64,000 nt of DNA from Staphylococcus auricularis. Lineage in GTDB: Bacteria > Bacillota > Bacilli > Staphylococcales > Staphylococcaceae. The DNA lies in NCBI RefSeq assembly GCF_001500315.1, contig NZ_LLER01000002.1, positions 1 to 64,000 on the forward strand, written 5' to 3'. Below the pieces are notes generated by a model. It did not search any database. It saw nothing but the letters and a program-made list of their open reading frames with translations, and had not been told where the DNA came from. The translations under genes and the position numbers were made by a program. Below are positions 56,911 through 64,000 of this stretch, in pieces (position 1 is the first letter of the stretch; each line of letters starts with the position of its first letter).

Positions 56911-57317
56911 ATGAAACTAACGATATTTCATGACGATCAGTACTTTGTGGGATTAGTAGAATATCGAACTAAAAACAAGGTGACCTTTTCAAAATATATC
57001 TTTGGCCCTGAACCAGATGACGACACCGTCTTACGATTTATTGAAAATAAACTATTAGTTTTAGTAAACCAGAGTCGCGTTAAGGTTAAGAAAAAGTTAC
57101 AGTAAAACGAATTAACCCTAAACGCTTACAACGAAAGGTCGCTAAAGAACAAAAAGAAAAAGTCATGACTACACAATCACAACAGGCGTTGAAACTAGAA
57201 CAAGAATTAAAGAAAAAAGAAGCTAAAAAGAAAAATAAACAGAGGATTAAAAAGGAAAAAGAAAGAAAAAGGGCAATCAAAAAACAAAAAGCGAAAGCAA
57301 AACATAAAGGGCATTGA
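56911..57317 (+). pseudogene. DUF2992 (YjdF-like) gene, frameshifted
   Basis: The first 64 codons (MKLTIFHDDQYFVGLVEYRT, FSKYIFGPEPDDDTVLRFI) are the DUF2992 N-terminus, ending at an early TAA at 57103. The -1 frame then carries the Lys-rich remainder: TVKRINPKRLQRKVAKEQKE, with a coiled-coil tail ending KAKHKGH at 57317. The join is in AAGAAAAAGTT (about 57082-57092), where one missing A explains the shift. The intact family protein is about 135 residues. Family role unknown; linked to a riboswitch for aromatic azaheterocycles in Bacillus. Confidence 0.7.
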
Positions 57318-57571
57318 TGTGCCATGTTACGCATCAATGTGGACGCAGTTTTTAAAGGGTTAATGATGTTGTCTAGACATGGATAAAAAGTTGTTCAATT
57401 AAATTATAAATATAATTGAACGGATGTATAAATTAGAGTATAATATAAAAGGATATTATATCATAGGACAATATCGCAGAAATATACCATAGAATAATTT
57501 ATATTCCTTTGAATTAATTTATTCCATAAATAATCAATCTTTGCAAAATGAAAGTGCTCGAGAGGTGAAAC
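57318..57571 (+). promoter_or_regulatory. dlt operon promoter region
   Basis: TTGAAC (57416-57421), 17 bases and TATAAT (57439-57444) give a strong promoter with a leader of about 120 bases before dltX. GTTCAATT (57393-57400) and AATTGAAC (57414-57421) form an 8-bp inverted repeat overlapping the -35, a candidate regulator site. Confidence 0.7.
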
Positions 57572-57712
57572 ATGATAGAAGCAAACAACACGAAATTTCA
57601 ACGCGTTAAAGTGGTACTATTAACGTTGCTCTATTTAGTCATATTTATCGCACTCTACCTCATTTATGGCTCAGGTGATACACAAAATAACTTTATTTAT
57701 AATGAATTTTAA
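57572..57712 (+). CDS. dltX: D-alanylation protein DltX
   Basis: A 46-residue one-helix membrane peptide: [27 protein letters not shown], ending with NNFIYNEF. The C-terminal FxYxxF pattern is the conserved DltX motif whose Tyr is thought to carry D-alanine across the membrane to teichoic acid. AGAGGTGAAAC precedes the ATG. It lies 14 bases before dltA and is too short for most automatic gene finders. Confidence 0.92.
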   Translation: MIEANNTKFQRVKVVLLTLLYLVIFIALYLIYGSGDTQNNFIYNEF

Positions 57713-57726
57713 TTTTGGAGGCTAGC

Positions 57727-59190
57727 GTGAAAGATTTAATTGAAATACTGACTAAATATGAACAACAATGCCCTGAAGTGATTGCTGTCAGACACCGTGA
57801 TGAGACGTTAACGTATGCGCAATTGGGTCAATATTCAAATCAACTGGCTGCGAAGTTACGAGATACAGAAGCACCTGTCGTGCTATATGGACATATGTCT
57901 CCGTACATGATTGTGGGAATGGTTGCGGCGATTAAAGCAGGATGTGGCTATGTACCAATAGATACCTCCATTCCAATAAATCGAATTGATAGTATTCTTG
58001 ATAAGGTACAACCACAGTATATTTTTAATACGGCGAATGACACGATTTCATTCAAACAAGGCGAGGTCCTTACGCCAGAGATAATTGATCAAGATGCGGC
58101 AAGTGAAGCCATCGCTGAGATGTCACAAACTGATATTTGCTATACGATCTTTACTTCAGGTTCTACCGGTGAACCTAAAGGGGTGCAAATTAGCTATTCA
58201 AGCTTACTTGAGTTTACGCAATGGATGGTTGAGTTAAACGACTCTGAAATGCAGCAACAATGGCTCAATCAGGCTCCGTTTTCATTCGATTTGTCTGTCA
58301 TGGCGATTTATCCAGCATTAATGTCTGCAGGCACATTGAATTTAGTCGATAAAACAATGATTCATAAACCAAAAGAATTGAGCGATATGTTAGAACAACA
58401 TCCAATCGATGTATGGGTATCTACACCTTCATTTATGGAAATGTGTTTACTGTTACCACAGCTAACTGAAACGCATTATCCAAGTTTACATCGCTTGTTC
58501 TTCTGCGGAGAAATTTTAACGCATCGCACAGCGCAACAACTCGTTCAACGTTTTCCAAATGCGACCGTCTACAATACATACGGGCCTACAGAAGCAACTG
58601 TAGCCGTGACCTATGTGAAAGTGACGCAGGCGCTATTAGATCAATATAGTAGTTTACCTGTGGGCATATCAAGAAAGGGCGCAGAGCTTAACTTAACGGA
58701 AGAAGACGAGCTTACAATTACAGGTAATAGTGTGAGTTATGGTTATCTTCAAAATCCCGATAAGACGAATGAAGTCTTTGATACGACTGGTGAAGAAAGA
58801 GTCTACTATACAGGTGACAAAGCACAATTTAAAGATGGCCTATGGTTCATCCACGGTAGACTAGACTTTCAAGTTAAACTGAATGGTTATCGAATGGAGC
58901 TTGAAGAAATAGAAACGAAGCTCAGACAAACACCGTATATTGAATCAACGGTGGTCGTTCCTATCTATAGAGGAGATAAAGTCACTTCGCTTTCAGCAGC
59001 AGTTGTATTGAATTCAACATTAACAGAACAACTATCTGAGCAAGCGGTGATTCAAGAGACGAAATTACAACTCAAATCAGTGTTACCTGAATATATGATA
59101 CCGAAAAAGTTTGTTACTTTAGCACAACTTCCGATGACTCCAAATGGAAAAGTGGATCGCAAAGCGATAGCTGAGGTTGTGACACGATGA
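57727..59190 (+). CDS. dltA: D-alanine--D-alanyl carrier protein ligase DltA
   Basis: A 487-residue adenylation enzyme that loads D-Ala onto DltC. Core motifs: [15 protein letters not shown] (P-loop), [38 protein letters not shown] and the catalytic Lys in [14 protein letters not shown] start at 57727 is chosen because TTGGAGG lies about 5 bases before it; the frame extension to 57715 would use the ribosome site as coding. Overlaps dltB by four bases. Confidence 0.96.
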   Translation: MKDLIEILTKYEQQCPEVIAVRHRDETLTYAQLGQYSNQLAAKLRDTEAPVVLYGHMSPYMIVGMVAAIKAGCGYVPIDTSIPINRIDSILDKVQPQYIFNTANDTISFKQGEVLTPEIIDQDAASEAIAEMSQTDICYTIFTSGSTGEPKGVQISYSSLLEFTQWMVELNDSEMQQQWLNQAPFSFDLSVMAIYPALMSAGTLNLVDKTMIHKPKELSDMLEQHPIDVWVSTPSFMEMCLLLPQLTETHYPSLHRLFFCGEILTHRTAQQLVQRFPNATVYNTYGPTEATVAVTYVKVTQALLDQYSSLPVGISRKGAELNLTEEDELTITGNSVSYGYLQNPDKTNEVFDTTGEERVYYTGDKAQFKDGLWFIHGRLDFQVKLNGYRMELEEIETKLRQTPYIESTVVVPIYRGDKVTSLSAAVVLNSTLTEQLSEQAVIQETKLQLKSVLPEYMIPKKFVTLAQLPMTPNGKVDRKAIAEVVTR

Positions 59191-60401
59191 TTCCTTATAG
59201 TAATTTTACGTTCTTTTTCATAGCCGGTATTTTACTCTTACCTGTCATTATTATGGGATGTTTCGGGAAACGGAGTAAACTTTATAATGGCATCATAACG
59301 GTCATTTTATTGGTGCTTATTTTTGCCTCAGATGAATTTAATTTATGGGGCAATCGTTATGTGAGTTATCAGTTGTTAAATTTTATAATTTATAAGATTT
59401 GGCAATTAGCGATTATTATGTATTATTGGAAATCACGCCAACGTTCTAATACATTTGGTAAATTTTTCATGGTTATTTTCTTATCCATTTTACCGTTAAT
59501 CATCGTTAAAGTTTGGCAGAGTTCGTGGTTAGGCGAGTATCGTGTTCAATTCCACGAGATTAAGCTTATCCAAGCCATCGGTTTCTTGGGGATTTCTTAT
59601 ATTACCTTTAAGAGCGTACAACTGTTAATGGAAATTAGAGATGGTTCGATTAAAGAAGTGAAAGCTGGGAACGTATTGCAGTTTATTACGTTTTTCCCAA
59701 CCATTTCAGCAGGGCCGATTGATCGTTATAAACGTTTCGTGAAAGATGAAAGCAAAGTATTACCCCGTGACGGTTATATTGCGCTATTACAAAAGGCATC
59801 TCACTTATTGATGATGGGGTTCTTGTATAAATATATCATCGCTTATTTAATCAACCAGTATGCTGTTCAACCTTTATTACCACAACTGAGTGAATGGGGT
59901 TCGAAATGGCTCTACATGTATGCTTATAGTTTCTATTTATTCTTTGATTTTGCTGGCTATAGCTTGTTTGCGATTGCCTTCAGTTATGTGATGGGGATAC
60001 AAACGCCACCGAACTTTAACCAACCGTTTAAAGCGCGTAACATTAAAGATTTCTGGAATCGCTGGCATATGTCGTTGTCGTTTTGGTTTAGGGATTGTGT
60101 CTACATGCGTGCGCTTTTCTTCATGTCGAAGAAAAGGTTGTTGAAAAGTCAATTAGCAATGTCGAATATCGCATTTTTAATTAACTTTTTCATCATGGGT
60201 GTGTGGCATGGATTGGAATGGTTCTACATTTTATATGGTTTGTACCACGCTATGTTGTTTATTGTTTACGGATTTTATGAACGGTGGAGAAAACAACATC
60301 CACCTAGATGGAAAAATCAATTTACGAATCTCTTAAGCATTGTCGTTACATTTCATTTTGTTGCGTTCGGATTTTTGATTTTTTCTGGAAATTTAATTTA
60401 A
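59187..60401 (+). CDS. dltB: Teichoic acid D-alanyltransferase DltB
   Basis: A 404-residue MBOAT-family membrane acyltransferase with about eleven helices. The funnel residues are seen in [24 protein letters not shown] and the catalytic His in [21 protein letters not shown]. It moves D-Ala from DltC to the outer face with DltX and DltD. ATGA overlap with dltA. Confidence 0.96.
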   Translation: MIPYSNFTFFFIAGILLLPVIIMGCFGKRSKLYNGIITVILLVLIFASDEFNLWGNRYVSYQLLNFIIYKIWQLAIIMYYWKSRQRSNTFGKFFMVIFLSILPLIIVKVWQSSWLGEYRVQFHEIKLIQAIGFLGISYITFKSVQLLMEIRDGSIKEVKAGNVLQFITFFPTISAGPIDRYKRFVKDESKVLPRDGYIALLQKASHLLMMGFLYKYIIAYLINQYAVQPLLPQLSEWGSKWLYMYAYSFYLFFDFAGYSLFAIAFSYVMGIQTPPNFNQPFKARNIKDFWNRWHMSLSFWFRDCVYMRALFFMSKKRLLKSQLAMSNIAFLINFFIMGVWHGLEWFYILYGLYHAMLFIVYGFYERWRKQHPPRWKNQFTNLLSIVVTFHFVAFGFLIFSGNLI

Positions 60402-60416
60402 TAAGGAGAAACAGAC

Positions 60417-60653
60417 ATGTCATTTAGAGAAGAAGTACTTAATTTATTAGCATCAGTTGCAGAAAACGATATCGTCATTTCGAATCCAGATATCTTATTA
60501 TTTGAAGAGGGCATCATTGATTCGTTTCAGACAGTAGGATTGTTATTAGAGATTCAGAACCAATTGGGTATTGATGTTTCAATCATGGACTTTGATAGAG
60601 ATGAGTGGGCTACACCTAATCAAATCGTAGCGGTACTTGAAACATTAAGATGA
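60417..60653 (+). CDS. dltC: D-alanyl carrier protein DltC
   Basis: A 78-residue acyl-carrier-type protein. The phosphopantetheine attachment Ser36 is in [16 protein letters not shown]. Three-helix fold, acidic, with [14 protein letters not shown] at the end. TAAGGAGAAAC precedes the ATG. Its stop overlaps the ATG of dltD. Confidence 0.96.
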   Translation: MSFREEVLNLLASVAENDIVISNPDILLFEEGIIDSFQTVGLLLEIQNQLGIDVSIMDFDRDEWATPNQIVAVLETLR

Positions 60654-61790
60654 TGAAAAGATTTTTTACCCCTTATTATCAGTGTACTACTGTTTGGCAT
60701 ATTTTTATTATTGCCTGCACGTTTATTTTCTAGTTTAGTGAATGAAAATGCCGTTATGTCACAACGGTTAGCACTCACAGACACAGTCTTAAAAGGCACA
60801 TTAAACCAAGATTATATGATGCAGTCAAAGCAATTTTTACCGATTTATGGCTCAAGTGAACTAGGGAAGGTCGATCCGTTTCATCCTGGACTCATTTTAA
60901 ACACGCGTAAATCATTTAAGCCTACGCCGTTTTTAGTGGGTACTGGTGGATCAACAGATCTCGTGAATGCGGTCGAATTAGGCGCTCAGTATGATAAGTT
61001 AAAAGGTAAAAAATTAGTATTTATCATTTCCCCACAATGGTTTACAGAACATGGGCTAACAAAAGAGAATTTTGACGCGCGGATTTCTAAAGCACAAATC
61101 AATCAGTTATTTAAACAGAAAAAATTAAGTCAGCCGTTAAAGCAAGCGTATGCAGAGCGACTACAACAGTTTAAGCATGTGGAGAATCGTCCATTTTTAA
61201 AAGCTATCGCACAACAAAAGGCGGAACCTCATACGAATTATTTAACATCGTTTTATAGTGAACAGTTGAAAAAAATTGAAGCGATCAAGTCGTTATTACA
61301 TTTTAACAAGAGTGAACTGCTTCAAGCGGACGGTGTGGCCAATGCGAATGCGGATTGGTCTAAGATGAAACAAGCAGCGATTCAATATGGACAAAAACAT
61401 TCGGCATCGAATGCGTTTGGCATCCGAGATGAATATTGGAAATTGATTAAAAGTCATAAACGGAAGATTAACCGTGATTATGAGTTTAAGGAGAACTCTC
61501 CAGAATTTAAAGATTTGGAATTACTCGTTCGTACATTAAAAGAAGCGGGGGCTGATGTAACGTATGTCAGTCTGCCATCCAATGGCAAGTGGTATGATCA
61601 TATTGGAATTAAGCAAGAGCGGAGAGAGCAGATTTATCAAAAGATCAATCAAACCGTGACTGACAATGGTGGCGAACTTTATGATATGACAGATAAAGAC
61701 TATGAGGATTATGTTATTGCGGATGCCGTCCATGTAGGATGGAAAGGTTGGGTCTATATTAATGAATATTTAGACCAACACGTGAAATAG
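60653..61790 (+). pseudogene. dltD: dltD with a +1 frameshift in a T6 tract near the start
   Basis: The normal start is ATG at 60653 (or 60650), overlapping the dltC stop. After MKRF the T6 run at 60662-60667 puts ribosomes out of frame and they stop at about 60730. With five T the frame would read MKRFLPLIISVLLFGIFLLLPARLFSS and join the remaining 359 codons, which are intact: FYSEQLKKIEAIKSL, SLPSNGKWYDHIG, DKDYEDYVIADAVHVGWKGWVY. DltD is the extracellular SGNH-like partner that completes D-Ala transfer; Ser is in IYGSSELG. No start codon before the membrane helix exists in the intact frame. Either recent loss, phase variation or sequence error. Confidence 0.75.
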
Positions 61791-61824
61791 CCAACTTGTT
61801 TCACTTTATAAAAATGATTAAATA

Positions 61825-61874
61825 AAAACAGCGCTCAATAGCGATCGTACCATGACGCTAGCGAGTGCTGTTTT
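61825..61874 (+). terminator. Terminator of the dlt operon
   Basis: AAAACAGCgCTC and GAGtGCTGTTTT enclose a long loop with an internal GCG-rich hairpin. T4 follows. Confidence 0.75.
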
Positions 61875-61948
61875 GAGTTTCAAATGGATGATTGTTGATT
61901 TTGTTCGTGAAAAATGATTTTTGGATGAATAATTTTGGAATTTAGTAA

Positions 61949-62191
61949 TTAGAAGACTTGTTCAACTTCGATGACACCAGGAACTTCTTCGTGAAGTGCG
62001 CGTTCGATGCCGGCTTTTAAAGTAATCGTTGAACTTGGGCAGGTACCACAAGCACCGTGTAGTTGTAGTTTTACGATACCATCTTCAACGTCAACGAGTG
62101 AGCAGTCACCGCCGTCTCTGAGTAAGAATGGACGTAATTTTTCAATGACTTCAGCCACTTGGTCGAACATGGTTGCATTTTCAGTAGGCAT
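61949..62191 (-). CDS. nfu: NifU-like Fe-S carrier protein Nfu
   Basis: An 80-residue single-domain Nfu with the CxxC cluster site in [41 protein letters not shown] precedes it, with the typical length for staphylococcal Nfu. It receives clusters from SufBCD and delivers them to targets such as aconitase. AAAGGAGGC precedes the ATG. Neighbours yuzD and yutJ lie in the same arrangement in Bacillus. Confidence 0.95.
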   Translation of the reverse strand: MPTENATMFDQVAEVIEKLRPFLLRDGGDCSLVDVEDGIVKLQLHGACGTCPSSTITLKAGIERALHEEVPGVIEVEQVF

Positions 62192-62408
62192 TTAAGATGC
62201 CTCCTTTCAACTTAAGTAATTCGTCTCGTTATGATTATGATTTAATTATAAAAGAAACACCTAGAAAAATCCATCATTCCATTTAATTTTAAAGATGAGG
62301 ATAAGCGATTAACTTTACTTTAACAAGGGGGATGCGCTACAGTAAAGCTAGATATGTTTGACGCGTTACAAGCGAGGTAAAACGTGAAGCTACAAGGGGG
62401 ATATAAAG

Positions 62409-62735
62409 ATGAAAAAGATCAGTGTCGTAGTCTATGGAGCAGATGTTGTGTGTGCAAGTTGTGTCAACGCACCGACTTCTAAAAATACGTATGACTGGTT
62501 ACAACCGTTACTCAAAAGAAAATATCCAGATATCGACTTTGAATATACGTATATCGATATTGAAAAGGATACAGAAAACCTTTCAGATCACGATCAACAT
62601 TATATTGAACAAATTGAACAAGACGAATTATTCTATCCACTCATCACAATGGATGATGAATATGTTGCGGATGGATTTATTCAGTTAAAAGATATTACGA
62701 GATTCTTAGACAATTACCAAGGTCATACCGTTTAA
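62409..62735 (+). CDS. YuzD-like thioredoxin-fold protein (DUF1462)
   Basis: A 108-residue protein beginning MKKISVVVYGADVVCASCVNAPTSKNT, with CASC in the place of a redox pair. Then WLQPLLKRKYPDIDFEYTYIDIE and ITMDDEYVADGFIQLKDI follow (DUF1462 blocks). A thioredoxin-like fold is known for the family but no function. AAGGGGGAT precedes the ATG. Divergent from nfu. Confidence 0.85.
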   Translation: MKKISVVVYGADVVCASCVNAPTSKNTYDWLQPLLKRKYPDIDFEYTYIDIEKDTENLSDHDQHYIEQIEQDELFYPLITMDDEYVADGFIQLKDITRFLDNYQGHTV

Positions 62736-62762
62736 GTGTAAAAAATGAGAAAGTGATATAGA

Positions 62763-62800
62763 AATAGCAGGGTGGCATTATCATGCCATCCTGCTATTAT
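62763..62800. terminator. Bidirectional terminator
   Basis: AATAGCAGGgTGGCA and TGCCAtCCTGCTATT form a near-perfect stem between the convergent yuzD-like and NADH-dehydrogenase-like genes. Confidence 0.85.
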
Positions 62801-62825
62801 TCGTGTATTGGTTAAAAGTTCGGGA

Positions 62826-63890
62826 TTAACCATTGTGATATTTATAGAGCCATAGTACCCCTGATTTTAAAATAGAGGCTAAGCGACCTGTCACTGTCCG
62901 ATCCATGATATAAGCAAAACCTTGTTTGTCTCCTAAAGAACCTAAGAAACCTTGAATTTTGATCTCAGGCATTTTTTCAGGAAGCGGCTTGCCTTCCCAT
63001 TGTGTTTTAAGGACATGTGCGATTTGGTCACCTTGATTTTCAGCGAGTTGCGCACTTGGCGCAAATGGTAATTCTGCGCAGTCACCAACCACATAAACAT
63101 TAGGGTAGGTTGGCACTTGATGATATTGGTTCAAGATAACACGGCCACTTTTACTTGTATCAATTGGCAATTGACGTACAATTTCAACCGGTTGGATTCC
63201 TGCTGTCCATACGACAAGATCGAGTGATTCAGGTTGGTCATTATTGTAAATAACACCTGGTTCAACTTTCGTAATATTAGAATTTGCGACGACATTGACG
63301 TTGTTTTTCTTGAACCATTTTGCAATATAACGGCTTAATTTTTCAGGAAAGGCAGGAAGGATGCGTTCACCACGATCGTAGAGAATGACGTTTAAATCTT
63401 TACGACTTTCACGTAATTCGCTCGCGAGTTCAATACCGCTGAGTCCAGCCCCCACGATACCGACTGAAGCATCTTTCGGCAGTTCACTGATATGTAAAAA
63501 TGTATCTCTCGATTTAGAAAGTGTTTGAATACTGTGCGTGTGTTCCTCTGCACCAGGTACATTATGGTATTTGTCTTCACAACCTAAACCGATAATGAGC
63601 TCATCGTAATCGACCTTGTTGTTACCCACAGTGATGATTTGACCGTCTAAGTCGATATCAGTGATTTCACCATATACGATGTTGAGTTGATCAGATTGTG
63701 GAAATTCAATTCTTAAATCCTTATCTGATTTCGTTCCTGCTGCAAGTTCGTAAAATTCTGGTTTTAAACTATGATATGGCATGCGGTCAATTAGTGTAAT
63801 GACATAGTCATCCGGTATAGCGTTGGGTAATATACAAGATAAGATACGCATATTACCATAGCCTCCACCAAGTAATACTAAGTTCTTCAT
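62826..63890 (-). CDS. NADH dehydrogenase-like FAD oxidoreductase (YutJ type)
   Basis: A 354-residue pyridine nucleotide-disulfide oxidoreductase. The FAD loop is LVLLGGGYGNMR (GGGYGN in place of GxGxxG), the NADH loop GIVGAGLSGIELASELRE, and the second FAD motif VYVVGDCAELP. Similar to type II NADH dehydrogenase but with a short C-terminus (SILKSGVLWLYKYH) that could touch the membrane. Possible role in NADH oxidation to quinone; related YutJ is not proven. The ATG lies behind AAAGGGG. The position next to yuzD and nfu is conserved. Confidence 0.85.
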   Translation of the reverse strand: MKNLVLLGGGYGNMRILSCILPNAIPDDYVITLIDRMPYHSLKPEFYELAAGTKSDKDLRIEFPQSDQLNIVYGEITDIDLDGQIITVGNNKVDYDELIIGLGCEDKYHNVPGAEEHTHSIQTLSKSRDTFLHISELPKDASVGIVGAGLSGIELASELRESRKDLNVILYDRGERILPAFPEKLSRYIAKWFKKNNVNVVANSNITKVEPGVIYNNDQPESLDLVVWTAGIQPVEIVRQLPIDTSKSGRVILNQYHQVPTYPNVYVVGDCAELPFAPSAQLAENQGDQIAHVLKTQWEGKPLPEKMPEIKIQGFLGSLGDKQGFAYIMDRTVTGRLASILKSGVLWLYKYHNG

Positions 63891-64000
63891 TTCTCAATAC
63901 CCCTTTATTTAAAATTATTTCTGGCGCTAGCTCATTAAATTACGTTATGTTGATTCCCCTTTAATCACGTGCGTCATATTTACTGCGTGAAATGTGATGC

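Overview
The window is chromosomal DNA from a Staphylococcus, not obviously S. aureus. The evidence is the low-GC base composition, strong AGGAGG-type ribosome binding sites, and staphylococcal gene orders: tpiA-gpmI-eno, secG-est-rnr-smpB-ssrA, yusI-gcvH-yusF-yusE-metNIQ, popT-sufCDSUB, dltXABCD and nfu-yuzD-yutJ. Species was not determined. No rRNA, tRNA, CRISPR array, transposase or intact integrase was seen.

Layout. 1-8.6 kb is core: the end of tpiA, gpmI, eno, a small membrane protein, secG, est, rnr, smpB and tmRNA (ssrA). 8.6-12.2 kb, directly behind ssrA (a frequent integration site), is AT-rich accessory DNA. It holds remains of a polymorphic-toxin tip with immunity-like genes, and a RelA-like toxin (toxSAS) plus Panacea antitoxin pair in which both genes carry an in-frame stop. 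12.3-15.2 kb holds a cold-shock gene and small conserved genes. 15.5-18.9 kb is a type I methylase/specificity operon (hsdS', hsdM, hsdS) with no hsdR. 19-27.4 kb is mostly core: ohr, aroD, nitroreductase, thioredoxin-like proteins, gcvH, and the SAM-riboswitch-controlled methionine ABC transporter. 27.4-29.1 kb is a degraded patch with an orphan PemK/MazF-type gene.

29.1-36.9 kb holds a SpoIIM-family protein, the DUF368 polyprenyl-phosphate transporter and the sufCDSUB iron-sulfur operon. 36.9-40.7 kb is AT-rich: a DUF1828/DUF1829 protein and a lactococcin-972-type bacteriocin operon whose main permease gene is split by two -1 frameshifts in A-tracts. 41.1-45.9 kb is mpsABC (dabBA plus MpsC), a CO2/bicarbonate or cation uptake system, preceded by a promoter with a palindromic spacer and a leader terminator. 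46-56.5 kb holds a CNNM/CBS transporter, a secreted metallophosphatase with an in-frame stop 26 codons before its apparent natural end, and the yunFED-lipA-yutDEF type cluster. 56.9 kb is a frameshifted DUF2992 gene. 57.5-61.8 kb is dltXABCD (teichoic-acid D-alanylation), where dltD is out of frame after a T6 tract at its fourth codon. The end holds nfu, yuzD and an NADH-dehydrogenase-like flavoprotein.

How it fits together. The suf operon and Nfu build Fe-S clusters, which LipA uses; LipA makes the lipoyl group that GcvH carries. Several small genes absent from a simple long-ORF scan were found by eye: dltX, a 51-residue membrane protein ending the bacteriocin operon, and a 65-codon ORF with an ATT in place of a start. 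The most striking property of the window is the number of near-intact genes broken by one base: toxSAS, panA, an immunity-like gene, a toxin tip, the bacteriocin permease, the metallophosphatase, DUF2992 and dltD. Either this strain is losing accessory functions, or some of these are homopolymer sequencing errors; the three nonsense substitutions cannot be explained by homopolymer errors.
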